From positions 1 through 64,000 of the forward strand of contig JBJYWI010000291.1 of the NCBI GenBank assembly GCA_046259385.1: DNA of 64,000 nt, in the 5' to 3' direction. Below are positions 27,261 to 35,452 of this stretch, one piece after another; within the stretch, counting starts at the first letter, position 1, and every line of letters begins with the position of its first letter. The position numbers and the translations under genes are program-made. The notes below the pieces were generated by a model. It ran no database searches. It was not told the origin of the DNA and saw only the letters and a list, made by a program, of their open reading frames with translations. The stretch comes from CAVWDI01 sp046259385. Its GTDB lineage: Bacteria > Chloroflexota > Anaerolineae > Anaerolineales > UBA4823.

Positions 27261-27328
27261 GACAAATTGACCTGTTTGTTTCCCCGAAACAGAGCAGAAA
27301 CAAACAAATAATCGCTGCTGGAAAATAA

Positions 27329-28453
27329 ATGGCGCTGAAATTCCAGGAATATAAAACCCGCAAAATTATTAATATCCACAAGCATGTCGATGGTCCCTGG
27401 TATTGGGGAAAATACACCGCCCATCCCTACGTCGGATGCCGCAGCGGGTGCGATTTCTGCTACCTGCGTGGCGCCCGCTACCTCAGAAGGAGAGATCCGG
27501 AAACATTTGACAGCCTAATCCAGGTGAAAACAAACGCGATCGAATTGATGCGCAAGGAATTTCCCCGGCTGGAGAAAGAGATCATAAGCGTTGGAGATTG
27601 GCAGCAGCCCGCGGAGGATCGTTACCGTCTGAGCCGCGCCATGCTGGAACAGGTGCTGAAGCATCGGTTCCCGCTTTTCATCATCGAAAGATCTCCGCTG
27701 CTCACCCGCGACATCGACCTGCTGAGAGAAATAAACCGGATCGCCTGGGTTGGCGTGCTGTTCAGCATCAGCAACCTTGACCCTAATTTAAAAATGGCTT
27801 TCGAGCCGCGCAGTCCGGGATTCCAAAGACGCCTGGAAGCCATGCAGTCGCTTGCAGAAGCAGGAATTTACAGCGGCGTATCCATGATGCCGGTTATCCC
27901 TTTTGTGGGGGACAGCGACCGCCACCTTGAGGATATGGTAATCGCGACCCGAGATCACGGCGGGAGATGTCTGCTTTCAGGAGGGTTGACCATGGACGGT
28001 GACCAGGCACTATGGACTTTAAACGCTTTCCGGCGCTTCGACCCGGATCTCGTGACCCGCCTGCGAAAATTTTATAACTGGCAGGAAGGCGGGAAACCCA
28101 ACATGAGCCCGCCAATCACCTATAACGCCAGGATTGGTCTGAAAGTTCGCGAACTGTGCGCGAAACACGGCATACTTGACCGGATGCCTCGCTATATCGC
28201 CCCCGGACCGCTGGAGGCAAATAAACGCATCGCCGAGCGATTATTCCTGAAAACCTACGACCTGGAATTGGAGCGCGCCCGCAGCTATTTGATCTGGGCG
28301 TACCGCAGGGCTGCCTGGACTGTGGATGAGCATCCGCACAGCGTGCTGAACATTTACCTGGAAAAAGGTGAAGCTGGACTTCAGGAACTGCCCTCGGTCG
28401 GAAAAACCATCGCAGCCCAGATCGCAAGATGGCTGGAAGGTGAATTCCGCTGA
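27329..28453 (+). CDS. Radical SAM protein (SPL-like) with C-terminal HhH motif
   Basis: A 374-aa protein. CRSGCDFCYLRG near residues 37-48 is a CxxxCxxC radical SAM cluster motif. The region around it (HPYVGCRSGCDFCY) fits the spore photoproduct lyase-like group that includes Rv2578c-type proteins. After the radical SAM barrel (to about 290), the last 30 residues read LQELPSVGKTIAAQIARWL, a helix-hairpin-helix of the DNA-binding kind. SPL-type enzymes repair DNA lesions by radical chemistry; the HhH and the adjacent AlkD-like gene support a nucleic-acid role. The substrate is not known. Confidence 0.82.
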   Translation: MALKFQEYKTRKIINIHKHVDGPWYWGKYTAHPYVGCRSGCDFCYLRGARYLRRRDPETFDSLIQVKTNAIELMRKEFPRLEKEIISVGDWQQPAEDRYRLSRAMLEQVLKHRFPLFIIERSPLLTRDIDLLREINRIAWVGVLFSISNLDPNLKMAFEPRSPGFQRRLEAMQSLAEAGIYSGVSMMPVIPFVGDSDRHLEDMVIATRDHGGRCLLSGGLTMDGDQALWTLNAFRRFDPDLVTRLRKFYNWQEGGKPNMSPPITYNARIGLKVRELCAKHGILDRMPRYIAPGPLEANKRIAERLFLKTYDLELERARSYLIWAYRRAAWTVDEHPHSVLNIYLEKGEAGLQELPSVGKTIAAQIARWLEGEFR

Positions 28454-28774
28454 TAAATCTTCATCAATTAGGAGTGCTGCTTTGTTTGAACGATGGCGAA
28501 ATCTGAATTCAAATTGATAGGGGATCAAATACCTTTCAAATATCAAGAGAAAAGAGCAGCACTCCTATCTGTACCCAAAATTTAAAAGTTGCTGGGCAGT
28601 TTGGCAAAACCATCCCAAATCCGGCAGGTCTGGAAACCTGCCCTACATCCCAATAACAACCCCAAGATATGGCTGCCCAAATTTTCCGTACAAAATCTAT
28701 GGTCTCTCTCCGGTTGTTTACCCAATAATTCAAGTCGTGCTTAATTTTCAATTACTACAAGGGAGGGTCAGGCG
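28454..28774. other. Intergenic region with a 12-bp inverted repeat
   Basis: No credible ORF. AGGAGTGCTGCT (28470-28481) and its exact complement AGCAGCACTCCT (28555-28566) are 73 nt apart and extend by one or two more pairs. The left arm lies 17 nt after the SPL-like gene, so this may be a long terminator stem or a remnant of a small inverted-repeat element. The rest is AT-rich. An AAGGGAGG Shine-Dalgarno for the next gene is at its right end. Confidence 0.4.
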
Positions 28775-29482
28775 ATGGATACAAAAGAAACAAACAACCG
28801 CACTCGATCCTTGATCCGCAGGCGTTTTGCTCAGATCTTTATCCAATTCGCGGTCATTGGACTGATATTATTCATCACAGCCGGTACAGTTTCATGGATC
28901 TCGGCATGGCTGTATCTGGCAGCCGGGCTCGCTATAATGCTTCTGGCGCTTCCGGTATTGTTAAGAAAGAACCCGGAGGTAATCGCCGAACGGGCGCAGG
29001 TCAAAAAGGATACAAAACAATTTGACCGCATATTTAATTTCTATTCCACAGTTATCACCCTAGCGATGCTGGTCTGCGCTGGGCTTGATTACCGCTATGG
29101 TTGGTCAACAGGGATACCGCTTTCACTGCGAATAATCGGGTTGGTTTTCTACATATCTGGGATGGGATTGTTTTACTGGGCGTTGATTTCAAACAAATTC
29201 TTTTCCACCACCGTACGCATCCAGACTGAAAGCGGACACTTTGTAGTTCGTGAAGGTCCTTACAGGTACGTCCGCCACCCCGGTTACAGCGGGATGATCC
29301 TGGCGACAATCGGGGTGCCGCTGCTGCTTGGTTCTTACTGGACGCTGATTCCGGCTTTGATGGTGGTCACCGGCTATCTGGTCAGGACCTTGCTGGAGGA
29401 CCGGACATTGAAGGAGGAACTAAGCGGTTACAATGAATTCTGCACATTAGTCCCAGATCGCATAATTCCAGGAGTTTGGTAA
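28775..29482 (+). CDS. Isoprenylcysteine carboxyl methyltransferase-like protein 1
   Basis: A 235-aa membrane protein with about five helices. The C-terminal element GPYRYVRHPGYSG near 165 followed by a hydrophobic helix is the family signature. In eukaryotes the family methylates prenylated Cys; bacterial members are mostly uncharacterised and may methylate lipids or isoprenoids. Its stop overlaps the start of the next, related gene (TAATG), so they are translationally coupled. Confidence 0.85.
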   Translation: MDTKETNNRTRSLIRRRFAQIFIQFAVIGLILFITAGTVSWISAWLYLAAGLAIMLLALPVLLRKNPEVIAERAQVKKDTKQFDRIFNFYSTVITLAMLVCAGLDYRYGWSTGIPLSLRIIGLVFYISGMGLFYWALISNKFFSTTVRIQTESGHFVVREGPYRYVRHPGYSGMILATIGVPLLLGSYWTLIPALMVVTGYLVRTLLEDRTLKEELSGYNEFCTLVPDRIIPGVW

Positions 29483-30063
29483 TGAACCCTTACGAAACAA
29501 CCTTCATAATCCTTTACTTCCTGTTCTTTATCCTCGCTTCTGTCATCCGGGTTGTTTACTCAAGGCGTTTTGAACAGCCAAGATCCACGCCTGACCGCAC
29601 AGACCGATCCCTCTCAGCCCTCCCAATCTTCGGAATGTTGATTTTACCCTTAATCTATGGATTAACTTCCTGGCTGGATTTCGCAAACTACACCCTTCCG
29701 GCATGGACTGGATGTATCGGAGCTGCCCTGTTCGGGCTGGCGGACTGGTTATTATGGCGCTCACACGCTGACCTAGGGCGGCAGTGGTCTATCAATGTAG
29801 AGCTGCAGCATGAGCACCGGCTTGTAACAACCGGGGTGTACCATCGAATCCGTCACCCGATGTATTCTGCCCACCTGGTCTGGGGGCTGGCGCAGCCCCT
29901 GCTGCTCTGGAACTGGCTGGCTGGATTTTCCATGCTTGCATTTTCACTCCCGCTTTACCTGTACCGGGTTGGGCGGGAGGAGAAAATGATGGAGACCAAA
30001 TTCGGAGAGGAGTATGAGGAATACAGGAAGAGAACAGGGATGTTCATCCCAAAGGTTTTTTAA
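29482..30063 (+). CDS. Isoprenylcysteine carboxyl methyltransferase-like protein 2
   Basis: A 193-aa membrane protein. GVYHRIRHPMYSA near 117 carries the same signature as the upstream gene, and the C-terminus is a typical EYEEYRKRTGMFIP. The two proteins share the motif but differ in length and elsewhere, so they look like old paralogues or functional partners. The start at 29482 overlaps the preceding stop codon, with AGGAG upstream. Confidence 0.83.
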   Translation: MNPYETTFIILYFLFFILASVIRVVYSRRFEQPRSTPDRTDRSLSALPIFGMLILPLIYGLTSWLDFANYTLPAWTGCIGAALFGLADWLLWRSHADLGRQWSINVELQHEHRLVTTGVYHRIRHPMYSAHLVWGLAQPLLLWNWLAGFSMLAFSLPLYLYRVGREEKMMETKFGEEYEEYRKRTGMFIPKVF

Positions 30064-30120
30064 CTGACCGGTTCTTCAGCTTCTATATGGGATACTTCCC
30101 AAAAATCTCAACCGGAATTA

Positions 30121-30180
30121 TTGACCCTCAAAGAATAGTAATTTATAATACTACCCGTAGTTAGTTTTAGGATTACTATT
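30121..30180 (+). promoter_or_regulatory. Strong promoter with overlapping inverted repeats (TrmB gene)
   Basis: TTGACC (30121-30126) and TATAAT (30144-30149) are 17 bp apart. ACTAC-CC-GTAGT (30150-30161) is a palindrome just after the -10, at the expected transcription start. An outer pair, AATAGTAAT (30134-30142) and ATTACTATT (30172-30180), flanks it. Such placement fits repression by a regulator, perhaps the TrmB-type product of the downstream gene itself. Confidence 0.75.
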
Positions 30181-30197
30181 ATTCTCCGGGAGGAACT

Positions 30198-31022
30198 ATG
30201 AACACCCAGGAAAACCTGGTTGCGGCTGGATTCAGCGAGTATGAAGCCCGGGTTTACCTCTCCCTGCTGGGTGAGCACCCCACTACCGGCTACCAGATCA
30301 GCAAGAATTCAGGCGTGCCGCGTTCTATGGTATATGAAGCCCTCGGCAGGCTGCATGCCCGCGGCGCGGTCCTTAAATCGGAGAGCGACCGGGCTACTTA
30401 TTATCGCCCAGTCCCCCCGGAAACGCTGCTGGACCGCTTTTCCCAGGAACAGAACAGCCTCATTGACCAGCTGCGGCGGGACCTTGCAAAGAGATACCAA
30501 CCAGAACAGGGTGAACGCCTGTGGTCGATCAGCGGACGCTCCGCTGTGATATCCTACGCCCTCCAAATGCTGGCGGAAGCGGAACGGGAGATTTCGATTG
30601 TAACCAACGACCGCGAACTCCTTGACCTCTCCAAATTCATCCAGGACTGCTGCCAGCGCAGCGTGGGGATAAATGTCCTACTGACCGGTAGCAGCCAGCT
30701 CGAGCTGGATAATTCCTCTTGTAAAAACCAGGTTGCCCACCATCCCCCTCTGGAAAGTGAACTGCACGAATTAAAAGACCTGCTGCTGGTTGTCATCGAC
30801 AGCCGGGAATGCCTGATTGCAGGCCAAGGCTCTCGCTCCGGGCAGTTTCAGGCAACCGTAACTAATAACAGGGATCTGGTACTGATCGCCTGGCAGTTTG
30901 TCTGGATGGAGCTTTTCACTCAGCGAATTTACACCAGCCTGGGGCGCGACCTGCTCGATAAACTCGAACCGGACGATCGACGTATTTTTGAGAGCCTCCA
31001 CCAACCCGATTACGGAAAATAA
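30198..31022 (+). CDS. TrmB-family transcriptional regulator
   Basis: A 274-aa protein. The N-terminal winged helix-turn-helix (about 1-75; AAGFSEYEARVYLSLLGEHP, GVPRSMVYEALGRLHARGAV) is TrmB-like. A coiled-coil segment (to about 110) and a C-terminal sensor region (about 115-260) follow, as in TrmB proteins that bind a small effector. GGGAGG precedes the ATG. The next gene is a VIT1/CCC1 metal transporter 32 nt away, so the regulator probably controls this unit. Confidence 0.87.
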   Translation: MNTQENLVAAGFSEYEARVYLSLLGEHPTTGYQISKNSGVPRSMVYEALGRLHARGAVLKSESDRATYYRPVPPETLLDRFSQEQNSLIDQLRRDLAKRYQPEQGERLWSISGRSAVISYALQMLAEAEREISIVTNDRELLDLSKFIQDCCQRSVGINVLLTGSSQLELDNSSCKNQVAHHPPLESELHELKDLLLVVIDSRECLIAGQGSRSGQFQATVTNNRDLVLIAWQFVWMELFTQRIYTSLGRDLLDKLEPDDRRIFESLHQPDYGK

Positions 31023-31054
31023 TCAGGCTTATAAATATTTTTAAAGGAAAGATT

Positions 31055-31810
31055 ATGAATAATCAGAAGAGCACGGCTGCCGCTGACAGAACCACCATCG
31101 ACGAGTTCAACCACCACACCTTTGCTGACCCGCATAGACAGGCATCCTTTCTCTCGGACATCATCCTGGGCGGGCAGGACGGGTTGGTTAACGTACTGGG
31201 AATTGTTTTAGGCGTCGCAGCGGCAACCGCTGACGCCTGGGTTGTGATCGTCGCGGGTCTGGCGGCAACCTTTGCCGAATCGGTCTCTATGGCTGCAGTG
31301 GCGTATACCTCCACCCTGGCTGATGCCGATTTTTACGAGAGTGAACGTGAGCGTGAGTACCGCCACATCCAGGATGTCCCCAACCTGGAACAGGGGGAAA
31401 TCCGGGATATTTACGCAAAGAAGGGATTCCGGGGCGAGCTTCTGGACAGGATTGTACAGACCGTCACCGCCAATAAAGACATCTGGGTAGCGGTCATGAT
31501 GGCGGAGGAGCACCAGCTCACACCCGTTAACCGCAAGCATGCACTGCGTTCCGCCTTCATTGTAGGAATCTCAGCCATCATTGGATCCCTCATTCCGCTG
31601 GTGCCTTTCTTTTTCATCCCGGTGCAGACAAGCATGATTCTCGCAGTTGCGCTCGCAGCGCTCGTGCTGTTCGTTGTTGGAGCATATAAAGCCCGTATTT
31701 ACGTTGGAAACCCCGGTAAAAGCGGGCTGGAAATGGCTGTGATCGGCACTCTGAGTGCCCTGGTTGGTTATGCGGTTGGAATATTGTTAAAAATTCCGAA
31801 CGGAAATTGA
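31055..31810 (+). CDS. VIT1/CCC1 family iron/manganese transporter
   Basis: A 251-aa membrane protein of the VIT1/CCC1 family. LSDIILGGQDGLVNVLGIVLG near residue 30 is the typical first helix, and SVSMAAVAYTS near 76 the second. A cytoplasmic charged loop with many Glu residues (about 90-155: YESEREREYRH, MMAEEHQL) is the metal-binding domain, followed by three C-terminal helices. These proteins carry Fe2+ or Mn2+ out of the cytoplasm. It is preceded by the TrmB regulator with an AAAGGAAAG ribosome binding site and is probably coregulated. Confidence 0.9.
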   Translation: MNNQKSTAAADRTTIDEFNHHTFADPHRQASFLSDIILGGQDGLVNVLGIVLGVAAATADAWVVIVAGLAATFAESVSMAAVAYTSTLADADFYESEREREYRHIQDVPNLEQGEIRDIYAKKGFRGELLDRIVQTVTANKDIWVAVMMAEEHQLTPVNRKHALRSAFIVGISAIIGSLIPLVPFFFIPVQTSMILAVALAALVLFVVGAYKARIYVGNPGKSGLEMAVIGTLSALVGYAVGILLKIPNGN

Positions 31811-32071
31811 TTGCTGCTCTAAAGTCCCCACCACTTCGATTTCCTTCCAGGCAACGCATGAATGGCTCAGCCGTGTCCTGACCCGCAGAAAACGGTAGCT
31901 CTCCAGAGGGCTAGCCGATAATTCAGTCTGCTCATTGGAGGTATAGGCGGCTTTTCCGGCTGCAAGGTTCGGCTCCAGAGTGGATAGTATTTCTGGAGGG
32001 GCTGCGCCGGTGGCTCTCTGGAATCCACCTGCGCCTTGATTGATTAAACCATCATATTTGAAATATAAATA
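31787..32071 (-). pseudogene. Remnant of a discoidin-like (F5/8 type C) domain gene
   Basis: An open frame of 94 codons without an ATG start ends at a TAA (31787-31789), 24 nt inside the end of the convergent VIT1/CCC1 gene. Its C-terminal part, PLESYRFLRVRTRLSHSCVA then WKEIEVVG, is like the last strands of discoidin domains (YRYLR...EIEVYG). No promoter or ribosome binding site is seen. It is probably what is left of a larger secreted sugar-binding protein. The match is by eye. Confidence 0.4.
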
Positions 32072-32098
32072 TCACTCCACTTAGTAAATATTCAACCA

Positions 32099-33307
32099 TC
32101 AATTCGTGCGTGCCATCAGAAGAGCAAACAACCCCGCGATTACAAATACCAGCGCACATATGTTAAACAGCTTCCCAATCCCGATCAGTGGCACCAGGAA
32201 CAAAGCCATGGGCGGCCCGATCGCGCTGCCAATATCCCCGATCGTGTAAACCACTCCCAAAACCCTGCTCTGGCGGGTCATATTCACCCGGTCACCGACC
32301 ACTGCCGGCACTAACCCCTGGATGCCCCCAGCGGATAACGTGGCGAGAACCGCTCCCACCAGGGCGACTGCCAATGTGAGCGAACCCATCAACCGCAACC
32401 CCGCTGCTCCACCCAGAAGAATGACGGCAAGCACAATCCAGCGTTTTCCTATCCGGTCAGATATAAAACCGCTCAGCGGTGCGCTCAACATCGAGAGCAG
32501 CACCCGGATCACAACAAACGTCCCAGTGAGAGTTGCCAGAGGTAAAATTATCCCTCCTATAAATAGCCTCCCTTCTACAAACTGCCCCAGCCAGAGAATG
32601 GTGGTGGAGGTGATCACTCCAGCGAACACAAGCCGGAGCGCAAAGGTCGGGACAGATGCTTGCAGCGCAACCTGCCAGGGAAAATTCCCGCCTACCATTA
32701 CTGTTTGACCGCCTCCATTCTGTGTTGGATTCTGCGGGCGGGTCTCCGGGAGCAGCAGCGCCCAGAATATCACGCCCAGCATAGTCAGGCTGGCGCTCAG
32801 CACCAGACCGCCCTTGAATCCGAAGAAATCGGTGAACATTCCCCCGGCGAAAGAGGCAATCCCGATGCTGAGAAAGAACCACATTTGCAGGCGACCGGTG
32901 ACCCAACCCCTTTCCCCATCTCCTGAGATATCCAGGGCGATTGTATTGCTCCCAATCCAAATCCCAGACCATGCCATTCCCCACAGGAACCTGCCAAAGA
33001 TAAACAACGCCGGTCCCGCTGCCAAAATATACAGGGATGTGGATACTGCCCCGAGTCCGAGCGATAACACCATCAGGGTTTTTCTCGGGAACCTGTCGTA
33101 CAAATAACCCGCCGGGGCATTTGTAAGCACCCGCGCCAACCGGTTGACGCCCAGTAGAATCCCCACCACAGCAAGCGTCAGGCCCGCTTCAGCCGCAATG
33201 CCCGGGTCGGGCAGGACCGTGTAAAGGGTCTGGTCGCCCAGCAGCGAGAGCATCATTCCCAAACCAACAGGCGCCAGCACCTGGTTAGGCGAGACTTTAT
33301 TCGCCAT
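32099..33307 (-). CDS. MFS transporter
   Basis: A 402-aa protein with about 12 membrane helices. Signature A-like loops are present: the first as GYLYDRFPRKTLM near 68 and a second after the midpoint, GFISDRIGKRWI near 283. Each loop lies between helices 2-3 and 8-9 as expected for the Major Facilitator family. The substrate is unknown. It is probably an efflux-type permease. Confidence 0.87.
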   Translation of the reverse strand: MANKVSPNQVLAPVGLGMMLSLLGDQTLYTVLPDPGIAAEAGLTLAVVGILLGVNRLARVLTNAPAGYLYDRFPRKTLMVLSLGLGAVSTSLYILAAGPALFIFGRFLWGMAWSGIWIGSNTIALDISGDGERGWVTGRLQMWFFLSIGIASFAGGMFTDFFGFKGGLVLSASLTMLGVIFWALLLPETRPQNPTQNGGGQTVMVGGNFPWQVALQASVPTFALRLVFAGVITSTTILWLGQFVEGRLFIGGIILPLATLTGTFVVIRVLLSMLSAPLSGFISDRIGKRWIVLAVILLGGAAGLRLMGSLTLAVALVGAVLATLSAGGIQGLVPAVVGDRVNMTRQSRVLGVVYTIGDIGSAIGPPMALFLVPLIGIGKLFNICALVFVIAGLFALLMARTN

Positions 33308-33393
33308 TAGTTTGATGCAGGTTTGATATCCATTTAACTGCGGTGTTCCATTTCTTAATTTTGATACCCACAGGGGATTGGTTTTGACCCGTT

Positions 33394-35418
33394 TCAGCGC
33401 CTCTCTATCGTCACAACCAGCGCCGGGTGATCGGAAGCGGGATGGTCGATATAGCGCACATCCACCACACTCATCCCTTCTGAAAGAAATACGTTGTCTA
33501 TCCTCCTGGCTGGTGCAAATCCTTGATCATCCACCCCCTCCGGCCAACGCAGCAGCCACGCATCCTTAAAAACATCTGTTGTCAACCGGTACTGCTCTGT
33601 TTCAGGTTCGAAATTAAAATCCCCCATCAAAATCACATTCCCTGCGCGACTGGCTTCCTCCATTAGCTCCTGCTGCTGTATGAGCGGGCCTCCGTTGCCC
33701 AGGTGGGTGACATAGATGTTGTAACCGCGGTTTCCAATGCTAACCCGGGCATGGATGGTTGCAGTCTGCTCAGCGTCGCTGAACATATAGAACGTGCGCG
33801 GGTTTTCAATCGGATACCTGGAAAGCAAAGCGATCCCGAAAGTCCCCAAAACGGTTTTGGGGCCGTAATATGCGTGCATTCCAAGATTGTCGGCGAAATA
33901 ACGCACCAGGTCCGCATTGCCGCCCGATAACCGGTTTGTATCGGTTTCCTGCAGCCCGATAATGTCGGGATTTAATGACCGCATCAGTCCCAGCTGCTCG
34001 GTGTGGTTCTTCTGCCCGCTGGCGCTGTAACCTTGCTGGATGTTATAGCTCAACACTGTAAAGTAACTTTCCCCAGAAGCGGTCTGGGATGGGTTAATTT
34101 CCGCCCGGTAGACAGAGAACACGGAAACGACCCCAACCGCAAGAATATAGATGGTTATCAGATGCTTCGTCCAACTCGGCACCTGGAGCGAAGGGTAAAT
34201 ATAAGCTTTCCGGTCAACAAACAACATCGGCAGGGACAACCCAATACCTGCCGCGGCATACACAAGCCAGAACTTGTCCCGGAAGAACGGTCCAATAACG
34301 GGGATATAGCCGTAAACCGTTGTGAAAACGTGTGCCAGCGACATCAGGAGCAGAAACAAAGCCCCCGCTCCAAAACCTATCCCCAGTTCCCTCAGCGACG
34401 GTTTTATTTGCAGTATCTCCCTCAGATAGAGATAAAGATCAGCCATCAGGACCGGAGAAAGGGCTAGCATCAAAACCAGCGGCAGGTAGTTCAACGGATG
34501 CGGAGCAGGTTCATACAGGGGGTAGGCCCTGTTTTCAGCCGGAAATTGGATCTGGTTCGCCAGGATTGTCAGCACCAGCGAGAGGATAAAAAGGACATTC
34601 CAGACCCAAATAAAAACCGGCTTTAAGAATCTCCTGAACCAGGGAAGCGCCATCAGGGCCGCGAAAAGAGCATAACTGAACAAAGTCAACAGCACCACCC
34701 CGCTGTAACTGGCGGCTGTCCAGCGCGCAAATACATTCGGACTGCTGAAACCAAAATAATACAGCAGGAACACAGCGCTTACCCCGAGAGACAAGCAGGT
34801 TGTTTGCCAGAATAGCTGTTTCTTCCTGTGAAAATTGGATTCGAGCTGGGGATCCGGTTTGCCTGCAGACTGGAGCGATTCGCGAAACCGGGTAAACAGG
34901 AAAACCGACCCAAACAGCGCCAGGATCCAGCCGATGATCAGGAATTCCCGCTCGGTGGACCTGTCCAGACCCGAGTGTACTGCCCGCATCAGGATTAAAA
35001 ATAGGACACCAAGCAAGGTTCCCAGACTCAGATATCCGCTCTCTTCCCGGCGGTTTTTCTGGCTGGAAACCCACAGGAAAGCTGGCAGGTACACCAGAAA
35101 CGCAGCCACACCGATCCCGGATACCAGCATTCTGGGACGAGTGTTCAGCATAACCTCAATCGGGCGCGCCAGGATAACGATCAACCCTGCACCCAGCAGA
35201 CCCCATTCAGGGAAACGCCTGCCTGCCAGCACAAGCAGCAACGGCGAAAAGAACAAAACGACTGCCAGGATTTCCACCGGGATGCCCGTACCGAGCAGGC
35301 CAAAAGCGTAAATCGCTTCGATAAAGTCAGTCAGAAGCTGAATAAAAAAGACCGCTAAAATCGCCGGAAGGACAATCCGGCCGGGGGTTATTATTTTTTC
35401 TGATTGTATCGCTTCCAT
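33394..35418 (-). CDS. Membrane-anchored endonuclease/exonuclease/phosphatase (EEP) protein
   Basis: A 674-aa protein: the first 420 residues form about 11-13 membrane helices, and the C-terminal 240 residues are an EEP-superfamily domain. Catalytic motifs: LSYNIQQG near 447, GLQETD near 478, THLGNGG near 567, MGDFNF near 592 and SDHPAL near 664. The overall layout of a polytopic N-terminus followed by an EEP domain recalls CWH43/PGAP2IP-like proteins, which act on GPI lipids in eukaryotes. Here a phospholipid or glycolipid phosphodiesterase is a reasonable inference; a nuclease outside the membrane is the alternative. Confidence 0.83.
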   Translation of the reverse strand: MEAIQSEKIITPGRIVLPAILAVFFIQLLTDFIEAIYAFGLLGTGIPVEILAVVLFFSPLLLVLAGRRFPEWGLLGAGLIVILARPIEVMLNTRPRMLVSGIGVAAFLVYLPAFLWVSSQKNRREESGYLSLGTLLGVLFLILMRAVHSGLDRSTEREFLIIGWILALFGSVFLFTRFRESLQSAGKPDPQLESNFHRKKQLFWQTTCLSLGVSAVFLLYYFGFSSPNVFARWTAASYSGVVLLTLFSYALFAALMALPWFRRFLKPVFIWVWNVLFILSLVLTILANQIQFPAENRAYPLYEPAPHPLNYLPLVLMLALSPVLMADLYLYLREILQIKPSLRELGIGFGAGALFLLLMSLAHVFTTVYGYIPVIGPFFRDKFWLVYAAAGIGLSLPMLFVDRKAYIYPSLQVPSWTKHLITIYILAVGVVSVFSVYRAEINPSQTASGESYFTVLSYNIQQGYSASGQKNHTEQLGLMRSLNPDIIGLQETDTNRLSGGNADLVRYFADNLGMHAYYGPKTVLGTFGIALLSRYPIENPRTFYMFSDAEQTATIHARVSIGNRGYNIYVTHLGNGGPLIQQQELMEEASRAGNVILMGDFNFEPETEQYRLTTDVFKDAWLLRWPEGVDDQGFAPARRIDNVFLSEGMSVVDVRYIDHPASDHPALVVTIERR

Positions 35419-35452
35419 GGTTTTCTCCCCTACTTAAGTATATCCCTCCCGC

